A stretch of DNA of 64,000 nt from the NCBI GenBank assembly GCA_947034885.2, contig OX344749.2, positions 51,117,682 to 51,181,681 of the forward strand, in the 5' to 3' direction. The number at the start of each line of letters is the position of its first letter. The first letter of the stretch is position 1. The notes beneath the pieces were generated by a model. It was given only the letters and a program-made list of their open reading frames with translations. It did not search any database and was not told where the DNA came from. The position numbers and the translations under genes were made by a program. Shown here in pieces: positions 11,644-25,391 of this stretch. The stretch is from Thuidium tamariscinum. Lineage: Eukaryota; Streptophyta; Bryopsida; Hypnales; Thuidiaceae.

Positions 11644-14473
11644 AATCAACTTAGATAAGCATAAAAAATTTCTAACCCCATTTTAATTAGAATTTGGCAT
11701 TTGTGAATCTAAAAGAAAAATTATTGAAAAAATAAAAATATCCAATTTACAATAGACTTGAGGAGGAATTTTTAATTTTTGGCTTAAAAAATCTTTTGAA
11801 AAGCATTGGTTTGTATACTAGTTGATTCAACCATGCAAATGTGATCTATAAATTATTACAACTATTGTTTGAGAATCATCATTAAGATATTCTTTTAATT
11901 TGCATTTTAATATATAATTTTGACACAATTTTGGAAACCAAATGCAAAATACCTAGTCTATAATGGTATAATTGAAGAGAGATGCCATTTAGTTTATTAC
12001 TACCTCTATCCCAAAATGATCTTCATGATGGACAAAATGTTTTGTATTAAGGCAAAAAATAACTTTTTTGAGACTTGTTTTGTGTTGTATGAGTAGAAGT
12101 CAATGCACTACTAGTATCCTACAAACTTTGAATTTTGGAGGCCTTTCCAAACTGTAGTTTTGGGAATATTAAAAAGTAGAATTTGTTGGGCATTTTCAAA
12201 CAACACCACTAGGCATGTAAGTGTTGAATGTGAGGTAGTCATTTTATGGGCATTTAGTATGGGCCAAAGACCATGTAAAGACCTCTATTTTGCCTTCCAA
12301 AGCTTCATCTCTTTCAATTGAACAATATCGAAAGAGATGCAAGAAAATAAGAATAAACATTGTCAATTTGACCCTTCCAATCATTTCATTTGCCTTTTGA
12401 TTGGTGAATGCAAGGATGGAGGGGGAATTGCTACTTGGAGTTGTTTTCTTGGTCCTAATTGGCAATCAAAAGTTGATTTTGACAAATTTACAATGTCATA
12501 AGTGCAAGATGAAAATCATCTAGAGACAAGAAATTAAGGTTAGTATGAAGATCATTATGAGATGGAGGGAGTATTAGCAAATATAATTGAAAAAAATGAT
12601 TGCAATTTGAAATCATCTCCAAAAAATGGTAAAAAAATCTATAGAAAATTGGTTTGGAATAGGAAATAGAAGTGAACAAAATTGGTACTTTAAGAAATGA
12701 TTCAACATTGGAATTGAAAGAAAATAGGCCATCTTGAAATGACAAATGCTTAACAAAGTTGTCCTATTGTATTGTGAAAAATTGTATCAATTATTGAAAA
12801 GTAATATCAACAATCTCATGGAGAATCTTTCAAGTTATATCATGCACAACCTTTGGTGCCAATGGTTGAAAGATTATACCTTGAAACCAATCAATGTTTA
12901 AGGATTTGCAATTTCAATGAGCAATTTGCCTCACCAATCCATCTCTTGGGCCTCAATTGCATTAGTCCTTCACAACATTAGGGTCCCTACATTTGCTGAC
13001 TATATATACATCTCATCAACCCTCCAATACTGCCACTTCAAACATTCTATCCACTGTATGTTCAAATTTCCATTGTTTGGATTTCAAATTTTTTTTTTAA
13101 GTTTTCATTGCACAAGAAATCATCAAAAATTGACTAGTGCATTGCCACATCACTTAAAGTCTTTGCATTGCAAGGTGATTAACACTAAGCTAGTTTTCAT
13201 ATTTGCTTTTGAAATTTTTCATGAGTAAACCTAACATCATATACTCACAAACAATTAAAATCCTCAATTTTGTGTTGTGAAAATGTTTTATACCAAGGGG
13301 TCTAAAAGTTTGTTGCCCTTCTTTTGCAAGAATGATTTGTTTTTTTCCCTCACTTTTCAAATATCATAATCTTTAAATCCATGTGGTCAAACAGATTGAA
13401 GTTCTTTTCCACACATTTTATTAATTCTTTAAATACACTTTTGTGTAGCTAGAAAAAATGATAATGATTTTAATTTTGGATTTTAAACAATGAATTAAAA
13501 AAATTACAATTTTGAACTTTTCTTCTTCCAAAACACCCTTACCAAGGTCTATAGAGGTTCCTACTTCCAAATAGCTTTTTCTAATTGATGCAACACCTCA
13601 TCTTCTTTGTGTCAGAGCCAATACAAAATACATAATGTTGCGCAATGTATTTATGAATTTTGTTTTTAAGGGAGAAACACCCATTCCCGTCCATGTACCT
13701 TGCAATGGACTATAGAATCACTCAAATATGTCCCTAGAGCGCAGTTAATATATTTGCCGCATGTGTGATTGTAATTTGGTGACACAATTAAAGGATACAT
13801 AGAAAAATCTGGTTGGCTGAGTGCTAATTTTTGTAGGGTTCAGTTTTGGGTGCACCTATTGCACACTTTCAATGGTCTAGGGAGCCATCACTTCAAAAAA
13901 AACATAGAAATTACATACAATGTCCGAAAATTCTATTTCTTTATTTAATATTCATGATTTTCACTCGCCAATACTAGAAAAATATCAGATTTAGGAAAAT
14001 CTCCCTCCAACTATGCTGAATTCCTTATTGGGACGGTTTTGGGTGCTTCCACCGTACAGAAGGTCACATCCGTCAAAGAGCTCTCATTGTACTATACAAC
14101 AATGTGAAAATAAATTCGCTCTTGTCAGCTTTACAGTAAGTTCCGTGGGCAGTGGAAACCAAAGAGCCTCTCACAGCACAAAGGTCTTAGCGGCATTTGT
14201 TGTTGTGTTTTTGTTCTGCGTTGAATGGCCACCCGGTTTTACTGTTGCTGTGGTGAACAACATCATGGCCTCCACGGACGGACCATGCCCTTGTGACCAC
14301 TCAAGCCTGCGATTGGAGTGGATCTAATGTATATTATTACTGTCTGGAACGGGATAAAATTCACCTCAGGTAACTTCCTATTTACTATCAGAACTGGAAT
14401 GTACACCACTAGTATAATTTTGTCTGTAATGGGTTTGCTCCCATTTGGGATGTCATAGGTGGAATTAAGGTAG
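11644..14473. other. AT-rich spacer, no gene seen
   Basis: ORFs up to about 100 codons (for example 12917-13228 and 14013-14327) show no recognisable motif and no supported splice structure. They are probably chance. Confidence 0.55.
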
Positions 14474-14734
14474 GTACATCCAAAATGGCACCTGACTTTA
14501 AAGCGCCATCTACAATGTGCATACATTTCTAAAATCAGTCATGTACCCAGACTATAGATGGCGCTTTCAAAAGCAGACTTTGACCGTTGATAACTTTCGC
14601 ATACAATATCCAAATCCTCTGTTTTTTGGTGCGTTGGAACATGCTTTCACTTACCAACAAGACTGTATAAAAATCTGAACAGCATGATAACACAACCTAG
14701 GCACAGTAAGAATAAGTGGCACTTTTGGGTGTAC
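14474..14734 (+). mobile_element. MITE, GTACACCCAAAA family
   Basis: Ends GTACATCCAAAATGGCAC and GTGGCACTTTTGGGTGTAC form an imperfect inverted repeat. A second inner palindrome pairs AAAGCGCCATCTA with TAGATGGCGCTTT. The interior (ACATTTCTAAAATCAGT, CTTTCACTTACCAA) recurs at 20231-20458. Confidence 0.6.
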
Positions 14735-15286
14735 TCACCTTACCTTATCAGAATATGAGGAAGTTTACTGCAAGCTTCATTTCAATGACACAAAATGATG
14801 TTTAATATGGTTTAAACTATTTATCACAAGGACAATCCATAGTCAACATCAATTGCGGTGGTAGTGACAACGTTGAAGCATTTGTGGTGAACAAGTGTCG
14901 TTAATAGATTGATTACACTAATGTTCATACTAATCAACTATTCACCCATACTAAATAACCATTTGTGTCAATGTACTATTTGAGTATTTTATTATTATAT
15001 TTATAAAAAATTTAAATATATCTAGGTTAAAATTAATTCCTAAAGGAGAACCAAGTGTCTATTTGATGCGAGATTTGACAGACACTTGAAAACTCAAATT
15101 ATAGGTTCTTGTAAAGTCAATTTGGATTGGACGTTCAATTTTTTTTGACATATGGTGTGAACATCTCCCCCCTTTCCTTCAAGGAGGGGCTCAAAGTCTG
15201 CTCACTCCTAGGGTGTACCCATTTCACAAGAATGAAATAAAAGATTTTTTTTCTTTGTTTTTTGTTTTTTGGTCTCACTTCAAACA

Positions 15287-15578
15287 TTAGAATCGCGTGA
15301 CGTAAAATCAGTCCCACAAAGTCCCTGAGTTTACCACAGGGTAAACACTGAAATTTTTTATTTTTTGCATAAATTTTTTTTTTCAAATTTGAGTTCATAC
15401 TTGGTATCAGAGACCCAGAGATAATTAGTGGAGACCCAAACACAACCAAAAAACCCAACAAAAACATAAACCCCAAACCTCAATCAACCCCTAGGAAAAT
15501 GAGTTTTACCTTACTGGAGCCACATTCTACCCCTCTGTCGCGCCTTTGTGGGACTGATTTAACGTCTTGCATTATAAT
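15287..15578. mobile_element. Inverted-repeat element with GACGTAAAATCAGTCCCACA ends
   Basis: GACGTAAAATCAGTCCCACA at 15299 pairs with the complementary run ending at 15566. Matching extends outward a few bases to about 15287 and 15578. The interior includes AATTTTTTATTTTTTGC and GAGTTCATACTTGGTATCAG, resembling the tandem unit at 26.85-27.76 kb, so one element may have captured part of the other. Confidence 0.5.
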
Positions 15579-15980
15579 CTTTCATTCCACGTGCTCAAAT
15601 GGGCTGCAACTTTTTCTGACACGTTGTGTCATAGTAGTTCAATTTTTAAAAAGCTTTTATTTCTAGCATGCAGGGATATTTTTATTGGAAATTTCTCTGC
15701 TGAATCCCAACTCCCAAGTGGACAGAGTTTGAGGGCATGATGATCACGAATGAAGTGGGTGTCATCATAAAATAGGAATAGCTATGGTTTATCAATTACT
15801 GTAGTTCACAAGGGTCAATATTCCTGGATATCCAAAGGCCCAATAAAAAGGTTTTTTCAAGAAGGAAAATTCAACCAGATCTTCTTTCCTTAGGACAGTT
15901 GTTCTCAGAAAAAGTTTTTCCTGCTTTTAACAAGTCTTGAGAAAAAAAATTGGAGTTGAAGCCAAAATGTGACTAAGGTC

Positions 15981-16355
15981 TAAGGTAGAAGCACCTATAA
16001 TGGATAACTTATGCATTTCAGCAAGGATGATGTGGGAAATTCAGTGGGAAATTGAGCTCAGTGTGTGCAAACATAAGGATGAGGAACAATGCAACCAAAA
16101 AAAAATCTCAAAAATGAATATTTTATTCAGCACAAACTCAATTTTTTTATAAAGACCCATTCTAGTTTTATAGACTCACCTATTGTAGTTAGCTTTGGCA
16201 GTTCTCCCTAAGCAATAAAGGAAGAGAAATGATTGGACAAGAAGGTATAAAAAGATAAACTTTTCAATAAATAGTGCATCCAAGTGTTGTCTATAATAGG
16301 TCAGCCTATGAAATCTATTAAAGGAGGGTTGTCCAAAATAGGTACTTCTACCTTA
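15981..16355. mobile_element. MITE, TAAGGTAG family
   Basis: Begins TAAGGTAGAAGCACC and ends GGTACTTCTACCTTA. 375 bp, AT-rich, non-coding. The ends match the copies at 7283, 50151 and 57724; the interior is diverged. Confidence 0.6.
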
Positions 16356-18949
16356 TTTGAATTTTTGAGCCTATAGCTATGGTTGCATTAAAAAAAATTT
16401 AATTATTATATAGGCATTTATGGTAGCTTCTCTAAGATTTCATATGCTTCAAAAATTGTTATAAATTATTGAAAAATTAGATTTTTTTTTCTCAACAAAT
16501 TTTGGACATGTTGAAGTACAAATAAGGCACTTGTGCAAACCTTTTTTTTATTTTTTTAAAATTTTAATAAAAAATTTAGTTCTTTTTTCAAGTAAGTAAG
16601 TGGAACGAAAATCCTTTTAAGATTTTTTTTGGTAAGAATTTTATGAATTCTTAGATTATATTGAGTGAAATTTTAATGATTGGAATACAAGTCAAAATAT
16701 TTATGGTTAAGAATAATAATTCACTCCAAAAATCTTGAAGACATCATTAAGAAATTATATGTTGTACCTATTGTAGATACTTCTTAACATTTTACAATTT
16801 TTTGGAGATTTGTAGAGTGAATTATAAATGTTTGATGTTATATTTTAATAAATATTATTTTCACTCAACGAAAAATTTTACCTAAAAATCCTACAATAAA
16901 TTGTCATTTCATAAACCCGAAAATCTTGAAAAAACAAACAAATTTGTATTGAAAGTTATTCTCACTAATAAATTTGATTAAATTATTTTAAAAATTAAAA
17001 ATTGTTTTGAAAGTTTTGAAATTTTGTTTGATACAATTGTTTTACTTGTAGTACAATATGATTGTTTAAATTTTGTTTTACCCTTGAAGAATGCAGCCTC
17101 CCATAACCTAGGTAGTCACCTAAATACTTTGATTATTAGACCAATAATAGGTGCATTCTTTATTTCTATAATGAACAATGGATTCATACATACATTCAAT
17201 AGGTGATTTAAGTTCTAAGGGTCCTTCTAGGATTAAAATCTTGAATTAAATTGATGTAATTACAATTTGAATCACACAAATAAATCCTATGGCATAATTG
17301 ATGTGCTTTAGATGATGAACAATAATTTTTATACAATATGCCCAAAAGAGGCTATCATCTCCTATCTCATTAGTCCCCCCTCCCCTCTCAAGAAAATCAT
17401 GGGCCCTTGATTTTTTTTTAAAGTGCTTCCCTTCTAAATGCCATCAATTTCTCAAAAAATCGCAAGCCGTTGATATTTATGAGATTTAATATGATCCATC
17501 CAAAATACAAATTCAGAATGCAATATCAAATATGGATATGGATACTTGAATATTGAATATAGATATGTATACGACCTACATGTACTAGATACGGATATGG
17601 CATACAGATATAGATGCATGGACCCTATATTGAATACAGATATGGCATATGAATGTATCTATGGAACCCCACCGTCTCAAAATTATAAGAGGGGGTGGGA
17701 GGTGGGGGTTGTATAAAATCAAATTAAAAAAATTAATATTAAAACTTTTACAATAAAATCAATTTTTAAAATTTTTAAATTTGTGAGCCTATTGTATGAA
17801 AGTTTGTCACACAATGGACTCAAAAGAAGCAATTTTACTACCTCATTAGGATGAACAACAATTTTTGTACATTAGTAAAGGACTATGGATCTAAATGAAA
17901 ATCGTTCCATAATTTTGGTGAATTAGTTACAAATTTCCAAAGAAGTAAGGTGCAAGAAGCTAAATGTTTAATATAAGTGATGCTAAAATCCATTTGATGC
18001 ATGTTAGAAAATGACACTAGTAGTATTAAAACATGTCATAATGAAGAAGTCAAAACAAAAGAAAGTGTATCCAAAATTAACGCTTTGAAAGGTTGCCACT
18101 TCTACGGTAATATATATATAGATTAGTTTCACTACCTAAAATGGCCCCTAATTCCACCTTACCTAATACTTGCTCTTCTAAATATAAGGCAATAAATATT
18201 TTCAACTATGTAGAACTTAGATAGGAATCACGGGGATTGTTAATTTTTCATAAACTTTATTCCTTGAATTGAAAATAGGATGAATTTGGGAGCCAAAAAG
18301 TACTCTTGAGCTATAGCCAATGTCTAAACTCTTCCAATTTTGATCACTCTAAGATACTTTCTTACTCACTACGTTGAGACATGTCTCATGACCTTCCAAA
18401 GGTAGGTACCTCAAATCTACCACTAATTGATTACATTTGTTGAACTATTCAAAATTTTAAATTTTCTTGTTGGGTAGTGAAAGGAGGTTTGAATGCACAA
18501 AAGAACATGACATGTGGGTACTCTATACAGAAGTCATGATAGAACAAAGTTTGATTCCAAAAGTGTTTCTTCCACGTAGGTACATCACATTTCAAAAATG
18601 TACACAAAGTGTAGATGGTAGTTTAGGGTTAGAGGCACATTTGGATTACCTACGCTAGTCCTACCTTTGCCAAAAAGGAGGAAAATTCACATTCCCAACT
18701 TCATTGTTTTCTGTTTTCTTTTTTTCTTCAAACAAATCGCTTTTGTCCAGCCTATTGGCTAAGCTGCTTTGTACTCTGTGTTTTGCAATGGAATTCCATT
18801 TGTTTAAAAAAAATAAAAATAAAATGATACCAAGCTTGGGTTGGAAATTTGGTACAGAAATTCCTGTGTTGGGGACTGGACTCAATGGGTGGTCCTACCC
18901 TTTGGAGTTAAGTTAGCAGCCTCCCCTCCAATTGAATCCTTCCCTGTGT
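16356..18949. other. AT-rich spacer with low-complexity tract, no gene seen
   Basis: No gene recognised. 17505-17660 is a degenerate GATATGGATA/ATATAGATATG tract. Short ORFs (for example 18704-18916) have no recognisable features. Confidence 0.55.
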
Positions 18950-19975
18950 CTTTTGCATGGAAAGTGGGTCCCGCCCGGCCTTATTCCGCGCACGCATGGC
19001 CCATCTGAAACCTGTCCATGGGTGGTGTGGGAAGGCCCACCAAATCTCACCAATCATTGATGGGGCCATGCCCTTCCAATGAATAAAAATGGACTCCCAA
19101 CCAGAGAATCCCTCCCTCCCGGACAGGACGGACATCCAGATGGAAATGCCCATGTGAGGACAATCCCTTCCATTCCATCATGTGGACGGATTTAACAAGC
19201 AGAAGCCGAATTCCGGCCCCAACCCCACCATGCTCCATAGTCACAGCTCCTGTGAGAACTGGATTTCTTTGAAGCCGGATGGAGAAATCAGCTATCTTAG
19301 GGCAACCTTCCATGCGTTCCATGTGAGCCAGGCCGGTAAGAAAGCAGGAAGATGACAAGCAGGAGCTGCCGATTCTCTTGCCGGCCACAGTGAGCGGAAA
19401 AGCAGGAGCAGTAGCTTCACCGATATCAGTGGAAGACGGGATTGGTGGAGAGCGATTGAACTTCAAGGGAATCATTACGTGTGCTCTTCTTACTCGGCAT
19501 CTCCCCACCCACCGGGTTCATATAGAAGTGTCATCACTCACTTGTCACTGTAGCTCTCCCTTGCAAGTTCTACCGGCCCGGGTCACATGGAAGTTGGCCC
19601 TTAGAGGAGCTGTTCTGGTGAAGGAAGTGTGAACCCCCACTCTGCTGTTCAGAAGCAATTCTCAAGGAGTTTTGGATGTGCGAAGCTGGGTGGGAGTCCC
19701 GCCACTTCCACTGGGCCAAGCACTTTGAGAAATTCTGCAAGAAAATTTTCAGAAGTGCCGTTTCTTCACCCCCACAGCAGGTTTGTTTTTTTTTCTGGCA
19801 AATTATCGCCAGATTCCAAATCTAATTTGCCACTGTCTGTGGCCCCCTCCAAATATTGCCCTCTGGTAGGAGGGCACACAAGGCTTTTTCCTGTTCATCT
19901 ACAGTGCAAAAAAAAACGGTCCTCCACAGAGGAGAAGAAATGGCACTCAAATTTCTCCAGAATTTCTTGATCTAG
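18950..19975. other. GC-richer island without a recognisable gene
   Basis: Composition rises sharply against the AT-rich surroundings. Open frames exist on both strands (19047-19508 minus, 153 codons; 19378-19632 and 19629-19970 plus), but none carries motifs I recognise and they overlap each other. It may be an eroded gene or the GC-rich part of an unidentified element. Confidence 0.4.
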
Positions 19976-20230
19976 TTGCTGTGAACAACCAGTGACAACC
20001 AGACATGTGGATATTTCTAGGGAAACGTCCCAACCTTGGAAGTGCTATGACAACCCCTAATATTGCGATGTGAATATGTGCATACCTGAAATAAAGGTCT
20101 CCTTCCATGTATTGTTGGGCAAGGAAACTTCATAGAGAGTGCTATAAGTGAAAATAGTCTTTGCACTTTCATAAAGACTTGGTGGGTGGGGAGGAGGGGG
20201 GCACAAAGAAATTCACATGTATTCTCTTGG

Positions 20231-20458
20231 GTACACCCAAAAGTGCAACTAACTTTAAAGCGACATCTATAGTTTGTATACATTTCTAAAATCAGTTATG
20301 TTCATAAATTGTAGATGGCACTTTCAGAAACAAACTTTGACCCTAAATAATCTTTGCATACTATATTCAAATGTTGGAACTTGCTTTCACTTGCCAATAA
20401 GACTATATGAAAATCTAAACAACCTAATAGTAACTAGGCACATTACCAATTTTTGGCT
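20231..20458 (+). mobile_element. MITE, GTACACCCAAAA family, 3' end eroded
   Basis: GTACACCCAAAAGTGCAACT start, then ACATTTCTAAAATCAGTTAT, GTAGATGGCACTTTC and CTTTCACTTGCCAATAAGAC in the same order as the copy at 14474. The right terminal repeat is degraded. Confidence 0.55.
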
Positions 20459-20984
20459 TCATTGAACAATGGTTTGGTCTCCAATGAATATTTTTGAATT
20501 TTTTTAAGTAGACAATTCCCGTAGTTTAGGAAAGCATGATTTCTATAGAGACGAGCTTGTCTTACAAGGCTAGCTAGACAATTAGTTGCAACTCTTTTGT
20601 CTTTTTGCACTATACTTGTCTACTATGCCAATATGTAAGTGCTCCCTAAGGTTATTTTGTTTTGTTTCTTCCAAAAGATCCCTAGAATTGTAAATCTTGT
20701 AGTTGTATTCTTAGTACTATTAGAATGGTCTTTGCGAGTAGGGGTGAACAAACTTTGTCTCATGAATGAAGTATGATTTAGTCATTATGACACAAATCCT
20801 TGATATAGACAAACAAATCTCCACACAACATATCTACACATTAAGTTAGATTTTTTGTTTTCTTTGTTTTTTTTATTACAGTGAGATATTAAAAAATGAA
20901 AACTCGTGGACACATTCATTTTGATGGATGAAAATTTCATGGGCATCTTCATTCTATTAGATGACAAATTCATTAAGGTCTTTT

Positions 20985-21102
20985 TTTCCATTTTTCATAA
21001 AGTGCCAAAATGGCAATATAAAATGTCATAGTGGTGCTCCAAATTTCAACATTCATTCACATATTGGATAGAAAATATCACATTCATATGTATCACATGT
21101 CT
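20985..21102 (-). repeat. Dispersed repeat (TATTTTCTATCC type), reverse copy
   Basis: Reverse strand reads TGATATTTTCTATCCA, AATGTTGAAATTTGGAGCAC and ATGACATTTTATATTGCC. The same order is found at about 48920-49065 and 59640-59775 on the + strand. Ends are not clear and the element class is unknown. Confidence 0.5.
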
Positions 21103-21352
21103 ATAATTACATTTTCATTCACTATTTGGAAATTTCATCTAAGCTTTTTTTTATAATTTGAAGTTTACTGGCAATAAACCTTACAATCTTTTGCAATTTT
21201 TTAGCCAAATTATTTTTTTGGTGTAATATGGCACTAGAAAGCCAAAATAAAAGCCTTGAAACTCATGTGTCTTACATTGGGGAGTTGGCTTGCATAGGCA
21301 GCAGTGCATGGGTATCATTCATTGGCTGTGAAAATAATAAAGTTTTATCATA

Positions 21353-21670
21353 AGAGGATTTCTGGGCCTCTGGAAGACCGTTTCAGGGCCATTCCCTGAA
21401 ACTGTTCCCACTGTTGCAGACCCGACCCTGCTGGTCTGAATTTCTGAATTTAAAAAAAAAATCTAAATTTTTTTTTCCAAAAATTTCATAATGTCTTCAG
21501 AGGCAAAAAAAAACTTTCAAGAAAATATTTGTTTTCAAAAAAATATTTTTAAAACATTTAATATTTAATTAATTTAATTAATTAATTAAGTATCATCTGA
21601 TGTGACAGCGTTCTCAGAGTTCCCAGCATTCAAAAACTCACACTCTTCTAAAATCGCCAGAAATTTTCTT
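21353..21670 (-). mobile_element. MITE, AGAGGATTT family, reverse copy
   Basis: Starts AGAGGATTTCTGG and ends CCAGAAATTTTCTT. On the reverse strand the interior matches 7841-8185 (ATTCAGACCAGCA, CAACAGTGGGAACAGTTTC and a TTAATTAA-rich core). Confidence 0.65.
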
Positions 21671-21712
21671 AAGTCCCAATGGGGTTGGAAAATTGTTGCA
21701 CCCAGACACAAA

Positions 21713-21943
21713 TTAACCTTGTAAGAACATGTTGGTCTCTATAGAAATCATGCTTTTTGAAACCATGGGAACCATCTACTTAAAAAAAAATTTAAAAATT
21801 TGTTGAAGACCAAACCACTATTTTATGAGCTTGTTTTTTTCCACAAAATTCCAAAATGATGAACAATTGCACTTTTGTTTTACATGCAAGAATTCTTTGT
21901 CATCTATTGAACACTTAGTGTCCACAATGGCATTACAGGGTAA
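21713..21943 (+). mobile_element. TTAA-flanked short element, diverged copy (CCCTTGAA family)
   Basis: TTAACCTTGTAAGAACATG start. The interior keeps GAAATCATGCTTTTTGA, GAACAATTGCACTTTTG and GAATTCTTTGTCAT in the order of the copies at 50507 and 55205. The right end reads AGGGTAAA, a decayed GGGTTAA. Confidence 0.5.
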
Positions 21944-22376
21944 AAACTCTTTAGAAATGGGGGTGTCAATTTTTTTATTGTTCTAGATTTTTTGTTTGTT
22001 TGCCCTTTTTTCCTAACTTTTTCAGTTTCTTACTTTCATTGTTGAGGAACTGGTTTTTTGATATTGAAAGTGCTGTACAATATATCAGGAAGAGTGTGGA
22101 AAAAGAACATGGACCTTGATTCTGTAACGCAAGAAAACTCTACCAACATAAATAAAATTTAAGAAATTAAAAAAATTGGGTCTTGTATCGGGAAGACAAG
22201 ACTTTTTGTTAACCTCATGCCATACAATTGACTATCCCACCAATCAAAGAATTTTTATTGTGCAAAAAAGGAAATGCATAAGGAAAAGTATCATTGTTAA
22301 GTACGAAATCTTTTTGATTTTAGAAGAGGAATTGTATACGATACCTTTTTAAAAGAAGATACTTAGAATATTGGGG

Positions 22377-22612
22377 TGCTAATATGTAAATAAAAGATCA
22401 TGAGTACATAAATCTTGGAATCTAGACACCTTGGTGTCAATAAGTGTTAAATAGGTGTCAATACTATAGAAACTTTTTATGATTATGAGGTACCTAAGTT
22501 ATATTATAGATACCTAAATCATAGGTGCTTGTGTTATAAATACCTTCATGGTTGTAGGGTATCTATTTACACTAAGGCTTAAAACTCATATGCTCAAATT
22601 TCTATACTAACA
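22377..22612. mobile_element. Palindromic MITE, TGTTAGTATG family (diverged)
   Basis: Starts TGCTAATATG and ends CTATACTAACA, with repeated AGATACC/GGTGT-type words inside. It corresponds to the clearer hairpin element at 25392-25621. Confidence 0.45.
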
Positions 22613-25365
22613 TTCCAACATTGTTGACTTTGAACATCTATACCACTTAGAAAAAAAATTGGTACCTCCAAACATTGGATGAATTTGTGTGATTAATCCC
22701 TAGAATTCTCTGTTGTTTTAAGGCTCAAACAACTTAAAAATGACATTGTATCATAGAACGGGTATCATAACATGTTTTTTTAAACTTTGATTGTTAAATC
22801 CTTCTTTTAACTTGCTTCTTTAAGTGCTCACAAAATTTCAACCTTCAATATTGCATAGAATATGAGATTATAGAGGTTAAACATGGTCCAAAGGAAGGGG
22901 AGGCTTGCCCACAAGGATCTATTTTTTGTGTGTTTCAAAATTCCTTCTTCTCATATGAAGTGCTTGTGCAATTTGAAATTGTTGTCAAAGACCAAGTTGG
23001 GTATGTGTGAGCCAAATTTTACAATCATTTAACGCCCTAGTATGCATAAACAAATTAATGAATGTTACTAGGTTTATTGAATAGAAGTTTACATATACAA
23101 AAATTTGTGTATGAATGTTGGATATCAATTATTTAAAAAATAAATACGAACAATTCATACAAAGCCTTCTCTATACATTCAAGTGAAAAAATATTAAGAG
23201 AAATATATTTGAGTTCTTTTATTTTCCATTCAAAATTGAGCATCTCACAAATTCTTAAGCACCGTCATCCAAGAATAGACCTTAAACAAGAAGGCACACA
23301 AACTCAAGCCCTTTGTATTTAGGATTTCACCCTGCCCTTGTTGAAATTTGAAGTCTATGATATTGAAGGTTGTTTTGCCTTCAAATTTAAATCAAATCAG
23401 ATAATTATTTATTTATTTGAGGATACTCAACATTGGCATCTTCAGTTTTTCAACTACGATTTTCTAAAACATAGTGCTAATAGAAAAGTGTGCCTAAGTT
23501 TGGCAAAAGTTCATAGTTGTCCCTTAGTCCTTTAGGGGTTAATATTAAGGCCCACCTCCAAGAACTCTTTGTCTATTTGGTTAAAGAAATTTTAAATAGG
23601 GGACCAACAATCCTTCTAAACACTACCTTTTCATCTACAATTATTAAGTTGTTGAAATAATTATGGCATTTATTTTTGCAAGTAATAAGACTTGGAATTT
23701 CTGTGAAGAAAAGCAAAGGGTTTTGATATAGCCAAGGCAATGCCATAGGGTTAGTTTTCAATGACCCTAATTTTGTTTTTAGATTCAAATTTGAAGAGGA
23801 CCAACATCTACATGGTGGAAAAAGACTGTTGTGAACTACCATATATTGGTTCATCTTTAATATAATCAAAATATATCTTTAATATAATCTCTCTCTCTCT
23901 CTCTATATATATAATATACATGAGTTTTAAGTTCAAAAGTGTTAGTACTTTAAATTAAACTACAAACACTAGTTAGGAGGCTTTTTAGTGCTAACCAAAG
24001 AAAAATATAATAATAAAAAATAAAAAAGTAAGGTGAAAATAAAGAGTAGAAGTTGAAAATGAGTCTAAATATAAATTGAAGACTATCAAAAAATAATAGA
24101 GATGAAAAGCAAAAAGAAGTTATGAAGCTTAAAACTATTAGGAAAACACTAATATGGTGATAGGAGCACTACATTAGGTAAAAATAATAAATTAAAGGCA
24201 TTTTTCTGTAAACTAGTGATGGATGAAGGTAATTAGGAGAGTTAATTAGTTAGTGGTGTGATAGGTGAATTAGGTTTTGGAGACATCGTAGATTAGAGGT
24301 CCCACACACTTCTCCTTAGCTCAACTTTAGGGGTGAAATTTGCCTCACAGTGAATTTCACTCACAAATGTTTTCAAAAATTAAATACATGAGCTTTCATT
24401 ATGGATGAAGTGCACTCAAATTTGATGAATTTTTTCAAAATGAGAATAAAAACTTGTGAAAAATGAAGGTCTTATGTACAGATATTTGTTTAAAGAGATA
24501 AGTTATTGACTATTTACCAAGGAGGAAGTCGTGCATTGACATTAACTATAAGTCGAAAATTAAATTAGGACTATGCTTGACAAGAAGTTGTCTTGTATGG
24601 GTGGACTAAGTACAATGCATACACTAGGTCCTACATGAGTTTAAATTGGAAATAGAAATGAGTAGGCTTGCACAATTTTTAATGCATGGGACAATATATG
24701 CTCTATAAACCCCTTTGAGTGCACTTGCTAACCCACGCTATTGTAGGAGGTCCATGAAGCACTCCAATTCTAAAAGAGTATTCTAAAGCAAAGGTGCATT
24801 TTGCTTTTTCATTACACACAAAGAGTGTGCATTTCAAAATGTGAATCTCTAGTTGAAAGTTGGTCTTGGAATACTAATGAGGGCACTAGATTTTGGTGCT
24901 CTCACTTCTATTCTAAGAACAATTTTCTACTAGTAGATGCTTTTAGTAACCATTGCATTTCAACTTCAAAAATATGCAACTAATTCGATAAGGCTCCAAA
25001 AATTATGAAACAACCTTGGAGGTTCAATGCCAATTCCATTTTGGTTTCAAGGAAAATTTATCAAAAAAAACATTTCAAGAAGTGATGAACCTCCCCAACT
25101 CAACTATAAGCTCTTAAGTTTTATTTTATTTTATAGACCTCCTCCCGTACTATCTATACAAAGAGTAGTGTTTGGGAAAAAATAATAGCTAGTTCAAAGT
25201 TAGCCAATAAAATTGAGAGGAAAAAAAATAGTTGTAATTTGAAAACATTAACAAAAATTGTGTGAAAAAAATCTATAAAACATATACATAGAGTAACAAA
25301 AAATATATATGAAAGAACCAAACTCAACACTTGAAGAAGGGGTTCAATTCAAAACTGAATGAAAT
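22613..25365. other. AT-rich spacer with transposon ends and a microsatellite, no gene seen
   Basis: TCCTTTAGGGGTTAA ends at 23542, a lone terminus like the CCCCTAAAGG family. A (CT)n run at 23889-23904 is followed by (TA)n. About 24741-25118 is a degraded reverse copy of the TAAGGTAG MITE (GGCTCCAAAAATTATGAAAC, TGCCAATTCCATTTTGG). No coding region was recognised. Confidence 0.5.
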
Positions 25366-25391
25366 TATAGTAGGAGGTTCTAAAACACAGT

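Noticed and set aside
14013..14327. 104-codon plus-strand ORF
   Set aside because: Low-confidence composition, no motif, and transposon-like DNA directly follows.
19047..19508. 153-codon minus-strand ORF as a gene
   Set aside because: No recognisable domain, overlapping plus-strand ORFs and no supported splice structure. Kept only as part of a GC-rich island.
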